A stretch of DNA of 64,000 nt from Variovorax paradoxus (lineage in GTDB: Bacteria; Pseudomonadota; Gammaproteobacteria; Burkholderiales; Burkholderiaceae_C). Below are positions 1 to 8,464 of this stretch, piece by piece. Each line of letters starts with the position of its first letter. The first letter of the stretch is position 1. The stretch covers positions 1,364,001 through 1,428,000 of the forward strand of contig NZ_JAUSXG010000001.1 of assembly GCF_030815855.1 (NCBI RefSeq), written 5' to 3'. Made by a program: the position numbers and the translations under genes. The notes below the pieces were generated by a model. That model was not told where the DNA came from, did no database searches, and saw nothing but the letters and a program-made list of their open reading frames with translations.

Positions 1-111
1 GCTGCGGGCGCCAGACGCTTTCTGGGCTTGCGCCCCTGTGGACCAAACGCAGCAGGCGGCCAGCAGGGCAAGGGAGGCGGCGCGGAAGGGCGCAGGAAAA
101 AAAGATCGCAT
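1..111 (-). CDS. Exported protein, N-terminus only (runs off the left edge)
   Basis: The minus strand opens with an ATG at 111 and stays open to base 1, giving 37 residues. They form a classic Sec signal peptide: Arg at residues 2 and 10, a hydrophobic Ala/Leu/Cys core around residues 11-22, and a probable signal peptidase I site after the Ala-Gln-Ala near residue 29. It lies 52 bp downstream of the TgpA-like gene on the same strand, so it may be the fourth gene of that operon. No strong ribosome binding site is visible before the ATG. The mature protein is outside the window, so no function can be assigned. The signal peptide makes a real gene likely. Confidence 0.6.
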   Translation of the reverse strand, partial: MRSFFPAPFRAASLALLAACCVWSTGAQAQKASGARS

Positions 112-163
112 GGGGGCGATTGTGCCGCCCGCCGCGAGCCCGCCTGCGCGGACACATGCGGTT

Positions 164-2182
164 TCAGCGCCTGGGATTCGGTGCGGGCCAGTTCAAGCGG
201 CGGAACTCGCTGCGCAGAGCGGCCAACGAAGCCGGGAAGGTCTTGGCATAGCGCTGGGCTTCCAGCTTCAGAAGCCAGTCGCGCACGGCTTCTGCCGCGA
301 GGCCGAAGCGCGCTTCGGCCTGCGCGGCCATCTGGCGCGGCGGCGCTGTGTCCGGCACCTCCAGTCCGGCTTTCACCAAGCGCGTGCGCGCTTGGCCCAG
401 CAGGCGCAGCCACGGGTCGTGCTGGCTGCGTTCCCACAGGGTCCACGCCGCGCCGGCCAGGCTTGCACCCACCAGCAGGTAGAGCAGTACGTACGCCAGG
501 TCTTCGAGGCTGGGCGCTTCGAAGCCGAGGCTCTTCAGCAGGTTGAGCTGCCGACTCTGGGTGTAGTTGAGCACCCACTGGTTCCAGCTGTTGTTCACGG
601 CCTCCCACGCGGCGCGCACGTTCTGCGCAAGGGTCGGGCTCATTGCGCCGATGGCGCCGGCGAACAGGCCCGGCTGCGGCGCAAGCCGCTGGAACTGGCC
701 GACCCGGCCCGGCGATACGGCCGCGGTCGGGTCGACCCGCACCCAGCCCATGCCTTCCTGCCAGACCTCGCTCCACGCGTGCGCGTCGCTCTGGCGCACC
801 ACCCAGTAGTTGTCGACGCTGTTGAGTTCTCCGCCCTGGTAGCCGGTCACGATGCGCGCCGGAATGCCCAGGCCGCGCATCAGCACCACGAAGGCCGAGG
901 CGATGTGCTCGCAGAAGCCCTCCTTGCGATCGAACCAGAACTCGTCGGCGGTGTTGGCACCATACACGCCGGGTTCCAGTGTGTAGGTGTAGCCGCCGGT
1001 ACGCAGCCGTTGCATCGCGGCGCGTACGAAAGCGGCCGTATCGGCATTGGCAAGCTCGGGCTGAGCGCGCATTTCCGCTGCGAGCGCCGCGGTGCGCGGG
1101 TTCAGGCCCGGCGGCAACGCAAGGTAAGGCCGCAGCGCGCCGGTCTGCCGAGTCGGGCCGCTCAGGAATCGGGTGTAGCTTTCGGCGCGGTAGCGCACAA
1201 GGTCGGAAACCGGCCGGTTGGCGATCCATTGCAGGTCGGGCGTTCCCGTCACTTCGAAGCCGGGTGCCTCGGGTGCGCTTTGCGCGGCATCGAGCGTGAG
1301 CAGCCAGGGCCGATGGTTCGGCTCGAGCGTGATCTCGTAGCGCACCGGCGCGCCGCTGGTGCGCAGGTTGGCCGACGATTGCGCGCCGCGCGCCCAGGGC
1401 GGCAGCGCCGTCCATTCGCGCCCGTCGAACTGCGTCAGCACCGGGCCGCGGAAGTACAGCTGGCTTTGCGGCGGCGCGCGGTCGTTGTCGAACTTGATGC
1501 GCGCCGCAACGCTGTCGTCGAGCGCCAGCTCGGCAATGGTGCCCACGCGCATGGTGTTCGACAGCCCCGTGCGGCCCACCATGGCGTCGCTGGGTGTGCC
1601 CCACAGCGGCGCGAAGCGCGGGAACAGCAGGAACAGCGCAAGCATGATCGGTGCGCCCAGCAGGGCCATCCAGCTGGCGGTGCGGGCAGCCTGCATGAGC
1701 GGCGGCTTGCCCACCGGCATGTGCGCATTGACCAGCGCCGTGAGCAGGCCCAGCAGGGCGAGCAGCATGGTGACCGCGGTCATCAGCGACTGCGAGTAGA
1801 AGAAGTTCGTCAGCATCGCGAAGAAGCCGAGGAAGAACAGCACGAAGGCGTCTCTTCGCGCGCGCAGCTCCAGCGTCTTGAGCGCCAGCAGAATCACGAC
1901 CAGCGTGACTCCCGGGTCGCGGCCGAGCAGCGTGCGGTGGGTGGCGAAGGTGGCGGCCAGCGTCAGCGCCAGCAGGCCGGCGCGCCACCACTTGCTCGGA
2001 AGGGGGCGGGCCTCGATCGCAAGCGTGCCGCGCCACACCAGCACCATCGCGGTGATGGCGGTGCACCACCACGGCAGGTTCTCGGCCTGCGGCAACACGA
2101 TCAGCGCAATGACCGAGAGCAGGAACAGCGTGTCCCGGGCATCCCTTGGCAGCGCCGCGATTTCGCGCCTGAACCTGTTCAT
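164..2182 (-). CDS. TgpA-like membrane transglutaminase (DUF3488 + transglutaminase core)
   Basis: 672 residues. The N-terminal third holds about six membrane segments (DUF3488). A large periplasmic region follows with a transglutaminase fold: a Cys in a Gly-Phe-Cys-Glu-His motif near residue 421, a His in Asp-Ala-His-Ala-Trp near 467 and an Asp in Val-Asp-Pro-Thr near 482 form the Cys-His-Asp triad. A late membrane segment and a DUF4129-like cytosolic tail end the protein. TgpA of Pseudomonas aeruginosa is the known homologue; its physiological substrate is unsettled. The ATG at 2182 was preferred over one at 2266, which would overlap the DUF58 gene by 47 bp. It is the third gene after moxR and DUF58, which usually travel with tgpA. 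Confidence 0.9.
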   Translation of the reverse strand: MNRFRREIAALPRDARDTLFLLSVIALIVLPQAENLPWWCTAITAMVLVWRGTLAIEARPLPSKWWRAGLLALTLAATFATHRTLLGRDPGVTLVVILLALKTLELRARRDAFVLFFLGFFAMLTNFFYSQSLMTAVTMLLALLGLLTALVNAHMPVGKPPLMQAARTASWMALLGAPIMLALFLLFPRFAPLWGTPSDAMVGRTGLSNTMRVGTIAELALDDSVAARIKFDNDRAPPQSQLYFRGPVLTQFDGREWTALPPWARGAQSSANLRTSGAPVRYEITLEPNHRPWLLTLDAAQSAPEAPGFEVTGTPDLQWIANRPVSDLVRYRAESYTRFLSGPTRQTGALRPYLALPPGLNPRTAALAAEMRAQPELANADTAAFVRAAMQRLRTGGYTYTLEPGVYGANTADEFWFDRKEGFCEHIASAFVVLMRGLGIPARIVTGYQGGELNSVDNYWVVRQSDAHAWSEVWQEGMGWVRVDPTAAVSPGRVGQFQRLAPQPGLFAGAIGAMSPTLAQNVRAAWEAVNNSWNQWVLNYTQSRQLNLLKSLGFEAPSLEDLAYVLLYLLVGASLAGAAWTLWERSQHDPWLRLLGQARTRLVKAGLEVPDTAPPRQMAAQAEARFGLAAEAVRDWLLKLEAQRYAKTFPASLAALRSEFRRLNWPAPNPRR

Positions 2183-2219
2183 GCGCGGTGCTCCGTACCG
2201 GGAGGGCGGGTGGCGTCGC

Positions 2220-3200
2220 TCAACATAGGGCCAACGCCTCCAGGCAGGCCCTGCGGTGGGCTTCACCCTGCGAGGGCTGCAGCACCCGTCCGGCGATGCG
2301 GATTCCGTAGTCCACGCCCAGGCGGTCCGCCATCAGCACCCACGCGCAGAGCCGCGACACGCGGGCCTCGGTATCGGCGAGGTTGGCGGCCTGCGCATCG
2401 AGCCACAGCTCTTCGCGCTGCGTCTGCTGCGTATCGCGGCTCACCAGATCTTCCGATCCGGTGGCTTGCGCCCGGGCCGCTTTTTTCCAGACCACGAGCT
2501 TGAGCGGGTCGCCGCGCCGGTAAGCCCGCAGGCCGTCGTACTCTCCGGCGGCTTGCGCGCGCAAGGCCGCCGATGTGGCCGCCGGTCCCGACAGGGGCTC
2601 GCCAGGCGGCAGAGCCGGGGGATGCGCTTCGGGCGTGGGATAGACCAGCATCTGCGCGGCCGGCCGCCACACCGTCCAGACGCGGAATGTTCCGAGCGGA
2701 AACCGTGTTTCCGCGGTGAGCGCCGGCACGGGGTGAAGGCCGCGCTTCTCGGGCTGGAACGCGATCTCGACGGTGGCGCTGCCTTCGGCCGGCACGTCCG
2801 TCCAGGCCCATTGGCCGCTGCCACGCACCGCCATGCCGATGCCGTAGCGCACGCTGCGCCGGGTGTTGTGCAGCACCACGCGAAATACGGCGGCGGCGCC
2901 CGCGTAGTGCGGCTCGGGCGGCGTCAGGTGCATGGCCAGGCCGCGCAGCGTGGCATGGCAGACATGCATGCCCACGGCCACGCTGCCGGCGAGCAGAAAG
3001 GTCAGCAGGTAGCCGAGATTGAGCTGGTAGTTGATCGACGCGATCAAGAGCACCAGCAGCGTGGCGCCCAGGGTCCAGCCGGCCCGCGTGGGCACGATAT
3101 AGACGTTGCGCTGCGTGAGCTCCAGCGTGTCCGAAGGCGGCCGGCGCGACAGGAACCAGCCGTCGATGCGCGAGCGTAGCGACGCGATCATCGGTGGCAA
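2220..3200 (-). CDS. DUF58 domain protein (MoxR-associated)
   Basis: 326 residues with two hydrophobic segments near residues 40-80 and a soluble C-terminal half. The hallmark DUF58 stretch lies around residues 217-240, with Glu-Tyr-Asp-Gly-Leu-Arg-Ala-Tyr-Arg-Arg-Gly-Asp followed by a Trp-Lys-Lys-Ala-Ala motif. DUF58 proteins contain a vWA-like fold and act with MoxR AAA+ ATPases, probably in assembling or maturing envelope proteins. It sits 16 bp downstream of moxR and 37 bp before the TgpA-like gene, all on the minus strand, so one transcript is likely. The precise role is unknown for the family. Confidence 0.88.
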   Translation of the reverse strand: MPPMIASLRSRIDGWFLSRRPPSDTLELTQRNVYIVPTRAGWTLGATLLVLLIASINYQLNLGYLLTFLLAGSVAVGMHVCHATLRGLAMHLTPPEPHYAGAAAVFRVVLHNTRRSVRYGIGMAVRGSGQWAWTDVPAEGSATVEIAFQPEKRGLHPVPALTAETRFPLGTFRVWTVWRPAAQMLVYPTPEAHPPALPPGEPLSGPAATSAALRAQAAGEYDGLRAYRRGDPLKLVVWKKAARAQATGSEDLVSRDTQQTQREELWLDAQAANLADTEARVSRLCAWVLMADRLGVDYGIRIAGRVLQPSQGEAHRRACLEALALC

Positions 3201-3216
3201 ACGGGACAGTTCATTT

Positions 3217-4155
3217 TTACGGCAGCGGCACGTCGGCGATCATGGCGCGCACCTGCTCCACGGCGCCGCGGCCTGCATCGCCCACGGGAGTGAGGCGGTG
3301 GGCGACGGTCTGCGGCAGTATCGACTGCACGTCATCGGGCGCGACGTAGTTGCGGTTGGCCAGCAGCGCCTGCGCCTTGGCGGCGCGCAGCACCGCAATG
3401 CCGGCGCGCGGCGAAAGGCCCTGCAAGAACCAGCGGCCGGAGCGCGTGGCGGCGATCAGGTCCTGCACGTAGTTCAGCAGCGGCTCGGCCGCATGCACCT
3501 GCTGAACGCGTTGCTGCAGCGCCGTGAGCTCGCCGGCGGTCAGCATCGCGGGCAGGGTGGCCAGCATCTCGCGGCGGTCGGCGCCCGCGAGCAGTTCGCG
3601 TTCGGCGGCGCGGTCCGGGTAGCCGAGCGAGATGCGCATCAGGAACCGGTCGAGCTGCGATTCGGGCAACGCGAAGGTGCCGAGCTGGTCCTGCGGGTTC
3701 TGCGTGGCAATCACGAAGAACGGCGTGGGCAGCGGCCGGGTCTCGCCTTCGATGGTGACCTGCTTTTCTTCCATGGCCTCGAGCAGCGCGCTCTGGGTCT
3801 TGGGGCTGGCGCGGTTGATTTCGTCGGCCAGCAGCACCTGCGCGAAGATCGGACCGGGATGAAACACGAAGGCCTGCTGCCCCCGATCGTAGATGGCCAC
3901 GCCCGACAGGTCGCCGGGCATCAGGTCGGCGGTGAACTGAACGCGCGAAAACTGCAGGCCGAAGGTGTGCGAGAGCGCATGGGCGAGGGTGGTCTTGCCG
4001 ACCCCCGGCACGTCCTCGATCAGCAGGTGCCCGCCCGCCAGCAGGCAGGCCACGCAGTCGCGCACTTGCGCCTCTTTGCCGACGATCACCGTGTTAAGCT
4101 GATTCAGCAAAGTGGCAAGCTTCGCAGCAACGTCCATATTTGTATCCATATGCAA
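3217..4155 (-). CDS. moxR: MoxR-family AAA+ ATPase
   Basis: 312 residues. Walker A is Gly-Val-Gly-Lys-Thr in a Glu-Asp-Val-Pro context near residues 47-56. Walker B is Leu-Leu-Ala-Asp-Glu-Ile-Asn-Arg near 108-115. Sensor 1 is Ala-Thr-Gln-Asn-Pro near 149, and an AAA lid domain makes up the C-terminal third. MoxR ATPases work as chaperone-like remodellers with DUF58/vWA partners, here the next gene. It is first in a minus-strand operon, and its promoter must lie in the 68-bp gap shared with the divergent deacetylase gene. Several in-frame ATGs (4155, 4149, 4137) make the exact start uncertain. A second, clearly different MoxR lies at 12688. Confidence 0.9.
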   Translation of the reverse strand: MHMDTNMDVAAKLATLLNQLNTVIVGKEAQVRDCVACLLAGGHLLIEDVPGVGKTTLAHALSHTFGLQFSRVQFTADLMPGDLSGVAIYDRGQQAFVFHPGPIFAQVLLADEINRASPKTQSALLEAMEEKQVTIEGETRPLPTPFFVIATQNPQDQLGTFALPESQLDRFLMRISLGYPDRAAERELLAGADRREMLATLPAMLTAGELTALQQRVQQVHAAEPLLNYVQDLIAATRSGRWFLQGLSPRAGIAVLRAAKAQALLANRNYVAPDDVQSILPQTVAHRLTPVGDAGRGAVEQVRAMIADVPLP

Positions 4156-4223
4156 ACGATACCGTAAGACCGCGCGGCCCCATGCTGTGTGAGGTCTAGA
4201 TACGACAGAGACACGGCAAAGAG

Positions 4224-5177
4224 ATGGGCAAGACCGGCTACTTCACACATCGCGATTGCTGGAAGCACGACATGGGACGGGGCCACCCCGAATGTCCCGA
4301 GCGGCTGGATGCCATCGAAGACAGGCTGCTGCTGTCCGGCGTGGGCGATGCGCTCGAACACCGGGACGTTCCATTGGCCACCCTTGCCCAGATCACGCGC
4401 GCGCACAGCGAGGCGCATCTGGAACACCTCGAATCGCTTCACCAGCGCCTGGTGGCCGATGAGCCGGCCGGCGGCCCCAGCCATGCGCAGCTCGACCCCG
4501 ACACCATTCTGAACCGCTTCACCTTGCTGGCCGCGCGGCGCGCCGCCGGCGCCGCCATTGCCGCCACCGACGCGGTGATGGCCGGCGAGATCGAGAACGC
4601 CTTCTGCTCGGTGCGGCCGCCCGGACACCATGCCTGCTACGAGCAGGCCATGGGCTTCTGCTTTCTCAACAACGTAGCCATCGCGGCGCGGCATGCGCTC
4701 GAGGTGCATGGCCTGGAGCGCGTGGCGGTGGTCGATTTCGACGTGCACCACGGCAACGGCACCGAGAACATTCTCTCGAACGATCCGCGCGTGCTGATGG
4801 TGGGCTTCTTCCAGCATCCGTTCTATCCGTACAGCGGTACCGAGCACCCGGCCTCGAACATGCTGAACCTGCCGATCCCGGCCTACACCAAGGGCATGGA
4901 TGTGCGCGAGCTGATCGAGGCGGCTTGGATGCCCCGGCTCGAGGAGTTCGGGCCCGAGATGATCTTCGTGAGCGCGGGCTTCGACGCCCACCGCGAGGAC
5001 GACCTGGGCCAGCTCGGGCTCACCGAGAACGACTTCGCCTGGATCACGAGCCGCATCCAGGACGTGGCCAGGCGCCATTCGCGCGGGCGCATCGTCTCGA
5101 TGCTCGAGGGCGGCTACAACCTCGATGCGCTGGCGCGCAGCGTCGAGGCGCACATCCGCGTCCTGGCCGATCTGTAA
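4224..5177 (+). CDS. Histone deacetylase-fold amidohydrolase
   Basis: 317 residues, full length for bacterial HDAC-like amidohydrolases. Diagnostic motifs appear in order: Arg-Pro-Pro-Gly-His-His-Ala near residue 133, Asp-Phe-Asp-Val-His-His-Gly-Asn-Gly-Thr near 171 (zinc ligands and catalytic His pair), Ser-Ala-Gly-Phe-Asp-Ala-His near 254 (third zinc ligand) and Leu-Glu-Gly-Gly-Tyr-Asn near 296. The fold removes acetyl groups from lysines, polyamines or small amides. The bacterial substrate cannot be read from sequence; acetylpolyamine or another class II amide is likely. It is divergent from moxR and 24 bp upstream of the MscS gene. Confidence 0.9.
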   Translation: MGKTGYFTHRDCWKHDMGRGHPECPERLDAIEDRLLLSGVGDALEHRDVPLATLAQITRAHSEAHLEHLESLHQRLVADEPAGGPSHAQLDPDTILNRFTLLAARRAAGAAIAATDAVMAGEIENAFCSVRPPGHHACYEQAMGFCFLNNVAIAARHALEVHGLERVAVVDFDVHHGNGTENILSNDPRVLMVGFFQHPFYPYSGTEHPASNMLNLPIPAYTKGMDVRELIEAAWMPRLEEFGPEMIFVSAGFDAHREDDLGQLGLTENDFAWITSRIQDVARRHSRGRIVSMLEGGYNLDALARSVEAHIRVLADL

Positions 5178-5201
5178 CGCCGCGGGCGCGACCATGGCGC
5201 C

Positions 5202-6497
5202 ATGTTTTCCCAAGAGATGAATTTCAACGATTTCACACAACGATTGGCGCAGGTCGATGCGCGCGGCCTGGGCATTGAACTGGCGGCACTGGTCGCTTGC
5301 GTGGCCCTGGCCTGGATGGCGAGCCGCTGGTTCGGGCGCGACCAGCCCAAGGATTCGATCTGGTTCGGCGAGCGCACCTTCGACGGCGTGCTGTTTCCTC
5401 TGCTGGCGCTGGTTTTCACCGAACTCGCCCGCCGCCTGGTGACCGGCTTCCAGCCGGTGCTGGTGCTGCGCATCGCGGTATCGGTTTTTCTGTCGCTGCT
5501 GGTCATTCGGCTGTTCGCGCGCGTGATGAGGGCGGTTTTTCCCACTTCCAACCTCGTGCGGCTGCTGGAGCGCACGATTTCCTGGCTGGCCTGGATTGCC
5601 GCCATTCTCTGGATCGTCGGCCTGCTGCCGCCCGTGCTGGCCGAACTCGACAACATCACGCTGGCTTTCGGCAAGACGCGCGTCAGCCTGCAAACCATCA
5701 TCCAGGGTGCGCTGTCCGCGGGGTTGGTGCTGGTGATCGCGCTGTGGATTGCCGCCACCATCGAGAAGCGCATCCTGCTCGAGGCCGTGACCGATCTTTC
5801 GATGCGCAAGGTGGCGTCGAACGCGGTGCGCGCCATCCTGCTGCTGGTGGGGCTGCTGTTTGCGTTGTCGGCGGTGGGCGTCGACCTCACGGCGCTCTCG
5901 GTGCTGGGCGGCGCACTCGGCGTGGGCCTGGGTTTCGGGCTGCAGAAGCTCGCGGCCAACTACGTGAGCGGGTTCGTCATCCTGCTCGAACGCTCCATCC
6001 GCATCGGCGACAACGTCAAGGTCGACACCTTCGAGGGCCGCATCACCGACATCAAGACGCGCTACACGCTCATCCGGGCGGGCAACGGGCGCGAGGCCAT
6101 CGTGCCGAACGAGTCGCTCATCACCAGCCGCGTCGAGAACCTCTCGATGGCGGACCGCAAGTTCAACATCACGACCAGCGTCGTGGTGGGCTACGACAGC
6201 GACGTGGCGCAGGTCCAGTCCATCCTGTGCGGGGCCGCGAAATCGCAGCCGCGCGTCATGACCGACCCCGAGCCGGTGACTTTTCTCGCCAGCTTTGCCC
6301 CCGACGGGCTCGAGTTCGTCCTGAACTTCTGGGTCGCGGACCCGGACAAGGGCAAGGACAACGTGCGCTCGGCCATCAACATCGCGATTCTCGAAGGCCT
6401 GCGCAGCGCGGACATCGACATTCCCTATCCCCAGCGCGTGCTGCGGGTCGAGTCGCTGCCGCCGGGCGTTTCCGGCACCCGCGAGGCTGCCGTATAA
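5202..6497 (+). CDS. MscS-family mechanosensitive ion channel
   Basis: 431 residues. Five or so hydrophobic segments occupy roughly residues 15-255, more than the three of E. coli MscS. The pore-lining helix is Gly/Ala/Leu rich (Val-Leu-Gly-Gly-Ala-Leu-Gly-Val-Gly-Leu-Gly-Phe-Gly near 229-243). The conserved beta domain follows, with Ile-Gly-Asp and Arg-Ile-Thr-Asp-Ile near 265-280 and Val-Pro-Asn-Glu near 304. Such channels open on hypo-osmotic shock to release solutes. A second ATG five codons in (5217) is an alternative start. It is probably co-transcribed with the deacetylase, and an A/T-flanked palindrome follows its stop. Confidence 0.9.
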   Translation: MFSQEMNFNDFTQRLAQVDARGLGIELAALVACVALAWMASRWFGRDQPKDSIWFGERTFDGVLFPLLALVFTELARRLVTGFQPVLVLRIAVSVFLSLLVIRLFARVMRAVFPTSNLVRLLERTISWLAWIAAILWIVGLLPPVLAELDNITLAFGKTRVSLQTIIQGALSAGLVLVIALWIAATIEKRILLEAVTDLSMRKVASNAVRAILLLVGLLFALSAVGVDLTALSVLGGALGVGLGFGLQKLAANYVSGFVILLERSIRIGDNVKVDTFEGRITDIKTRYTLIRAGNGREAIVPNESLITSRVENLSMADRKFNITTSVVVGYDSDVAQVQSILCGAAKSQPRVMTDPEPVTFLASFAPDGLEFVLNFWVADPDKGKDNVRSAINIAILEGLRSADIDIPYPQRVLRVESLPPGVSGTREAAV

Positions 6498-6502
6498 TCA
6501 CG

Positions 6503-6525
6503 AAAAAGCACGATCGTTCTTTTTT
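6503..6525. terminator. A-tract/T-tract palindrome after the MscS gene
   Basis: A near-perfect 22-base palindrome begins six bases after the MscS stop. It has five A, a G+C-containing centre around CGATCG, then a run of T, with one mismatched pair. Its layout could terminate transcription from either side. The centre is short for a strong hairpin, so it could instead be an operator in front of etfB. A TATAAT at 6493-6498 overlaps the MscS stop and might be a minus-10 element for etfB, but no convincing minus-35 box accompanies it. Confidence 0.4.
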
Positions 6526-6631
6526 GCCATGCGATGCCAGTCGCCATGAGCGCAGGTGCGGCAAAGGCCGGACCCTAAAATGACCGGTTGCCCTCGAAGC
6601 CCCCTTTTTGCAATCCAACGGAGTCAAGTCA

Positions 6632-7381
6632 ATGAAGGTTCTAGTGCCTGTCAAACGGGTCGTCGATTACAACGTCAAGGTGCGCGTGAAGAGCGACGGC
6701 ACCGGGGTGGACATTGCCAACGTCAAGATGAGCATGAACCCCTTCGACGAGATCGCCGTTGAAGAAGCCGTTCGCCTGAAAGAGAAGGGCGTGGTCACCG
6801 AAGTGATCGCCGTCTCGTGCGGCGATGCCAAATGCCAGGAAACCCTGCGCACCGCCATGGCCATCGGCGCCGACCGCGGCATCCTCGTCGAGACCACCGA
6901 AGAGCTCCAGCCGTTGGCCGTGGCCAAGCTGCTCAAGGCGCTGGTCGACAAGGAACAGCCCCAGCTGATCATCCTCGGCAAACAGGCCATCGACGACGAT
7001 GCCAACCAGACCGGCCAAATGCTCGCTGCCCTGGCCGACCTGCCGCAAGCCACCTTCGCCTCCAAGGTCGAAGTGGCGGACGGCAAGGCTGTTGTCACCC
7101 GCGAAGTCGATGGCGGCCTGGAAACCGTGAGCCTCAGCCTGCCGGCCGTCATCACGACCGACCTGCGCCTGAACGAGCCGCGCTACGTCACCCTGCCCAA
7201 CATCATGAAGGCCAAGAAGAAGACGCTCGACGTCTTCAAGCCCGAAGACCTGGGCGTGGACGTGAAGCCGCGCCTGAAGACCCTCAAGGTCAGCGAGCCG
7301 CCCAAGCGCGGCGCCGGCATCAAGGTGCCCGACGTCGCCACCCTGGTGGACAAGCTCAAGAACGAAGCAAAAGTAATTTGA
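6632..7381 (+). CDS. etfB: Electron transfer flavoprotein, beta subunit
   Basis: 249 residues, the usual EtfB length. It begins with [12 protein letters not shown] and carries the AMP-binding fold with Asp-Asp-Asp-Ala-Asn-Gln-Thr-Gly near residues 125-132. EtfB pairs with EtfA to carry electrons from acyl-CoA and other dehydrogenases to ETF:quinone oxidoreductase. The ATG at 6632 follows a CGGAG ribosome site by about ten bases; an in-frame ATG at 6608 would add eight residues before the conserved start. etfA follows 76 bp later and an acyl-CoA dehydrogenase, a likely electron donor, lies after that. Confidence 0.96.
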   Translation: MKVLVPVKRVVDYNVKVRVKSDGTGVDIANVKMSMNPFDEIAVEEAVRLKEKGVVTEVIAVSCGDAKCQETLRTAMAIGADRGILVETTEELQPLAVAKLLKALVDKEQPQLIILGKQAIDDDANQTGQMLAALADLPQATFASKVEVADGKAVVTREVDGGLETVSLSLPAVITTDLRLNEPRYVTLPNIMKAKKKTLDVFKPEDLGVDVKPRLKTLKVSEPPKRGAGIKVPDVATLVDKLKNEAKVI

Positions 7382-7457
7382 AGTCATTGCGGGACAGACC
7401 GCAGTGGCGAAGCCGCAAGCTCTGTCCCCAACTGATCAAGATTTTTTGGAACAAAAA

Positions 7458-8390
7458 ATGACCGCACTTGTTATTGCCGAACACGACCACGCGACTGTCA
7501 AGCCCGCGACCCTCAACACCGTGACCGCGGCCCTGGCCTGCGGCGGCGACGTCCACGTGCTCGTGGCCGGTGCCAACGCCGCCGAAGCCGGCAAGGCCGC
7601 CGCGCAGATCGTGGGCGTGGCCAAGGTCATCGTGGCCGACAGCCCCTCGCTCGCCGAGAACCTGGCCGAGAACGTGGCTGCCCAGGTGCTGGCGATTGCC
7701 GGCAACTACAGCCACATCCTGTTCCCCTCGACCGCCAACGGCAAGAACGTCGCTCCGCGCGTGGCTGCCAAGCTCGACGTGGCGCAGATCTCCGACATCA
7801 CTTTGGTTGTGAGCCCCGACACGTTCGAGCGCCCGATCTACGCCGGCAACGCGATTGCCACCGTGCAGAGCAGCGATGCCACCAAGGTGATCACCGTGCG
7901 GACGACCGGCTTCGACGCCGCAGCCGCCACCGGTGGCAGCGCGACTGTCGAAACTGCCGAAGGCGTGGCCGACAGCGGCAAGTCGAGCTTCGTGGGCCGC
8001 GAAGTCACGAAGAGCGAACGCCCCGAACTGACCGCCGCGAAGATCATCGTGTCCGGTGGCCGAGCCCTCGGCAGCGCCGAGAAGTTCACCGAGGTGATGG
8101 CGCCTTTGGCCGACAAGCTCAACGCGGGCTTGGGCGCCAGCCGCGCCGCAGTGGACGCGGGCTACGCCCCCAACGACTGGCAAGTGGGCCAGACCGGCAA
8201 GATCGTCGCACCGCAGCTGTACATCGCAGCGGGCATTTCGGGCGCCATTCAGCACTTGGCCGGCATGAAGGACTCCAAGGTGATCGTCGCGATCAACAAG
8301 GACGAAGAAGCGCCGATCTTCTCGGTGGCCGACTACGGGCTCGTGGCCGACCTGTTCACGGCCGTGCCCGAGCTGGTGAAGGCGCTCTGA
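7458..8390 (+). CDS. etfA: Electron transfer flavoprotein, alpha subunit
   Basis: 310 residues, typical EtfA. The N-terminal domain starts Met-Thr-Ala-Leu-Val-Ile-Ala-Glu-His. The C-terminal FAD-binding domain shows Val-Ser-Gly-Gly-Arg-Ala-Leu near residues 197-203, [10 protein letters not shown] near 226, Val-Gly-Gln-Thr-Gly-Lys near 244 and Ala-Gly-Ile-Ser-Gly-Ala-Ile-Gln-His near 258. It binds the FAD of the EtfAB dimer. An in-frame ATG at 7404 was rejected because the extra 18 residues precede the conserved start. A strong intrinsic terminator follows at 8412. Confidence 0.96.
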   Translation: MTALVIAEHDHATVKPATLNTVTAALACGGDVHVLVAGANAAEAGKAAAQIVGVAKVIVADSPSLAENLAENVAAQVLAIAGNYSHILFPSTANGKNVAPRVAAKLDVAQISDITLVVSPDTFERPIYAGNAIATVQSSDATKVITVRTTGFDAAAATGGSATVETAEGVADSGKSSFVGREVTKSERPELTAAKIIVSGGRALGSAEKFTEVMAPLADKLNAGLGASRAAVDAGYAPNDWQVGQTGKIVAPQLYIAAGISGAIQHLAGMKDSKVIVAINKDEEAPIFSVADYGLVADLFTAVPELVKAL

Positions 8391-8411
8391 TCGCAACGCC
8401 GCACTGAGCCG

Positions 8412-8437
8412 AAGGGCATCGTTCGCGATGCCCTTTT
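8412..8437 (+). terminator. Intrinsic terminator after etfBA
   Basis: A perfect 10-bp stem (AAGGGCATCG with CGATGCCCTT) closes on a TTCG tetraloop and runs into four T residues. It starts 22 bases after the etfA stop. This is a textbook Rho-independent terminator. It separates etfBA from the acyl-CoA dehydrogenase gene that starts at 8465. Confidence 0.9.
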
Positions 8438-8464
8438 CGTATCCGCTGTATCTGGAGACAAGAC

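Noticed and set aside
38..2503. 821-codon plus-strand open frame over the TgpA-like gene
   Set aside because: The translation is Arg/Ala/Gln-rich with no motif. The minus-strand frame has a full transglutaminase triad. Long antisense frames are expected at this GC.
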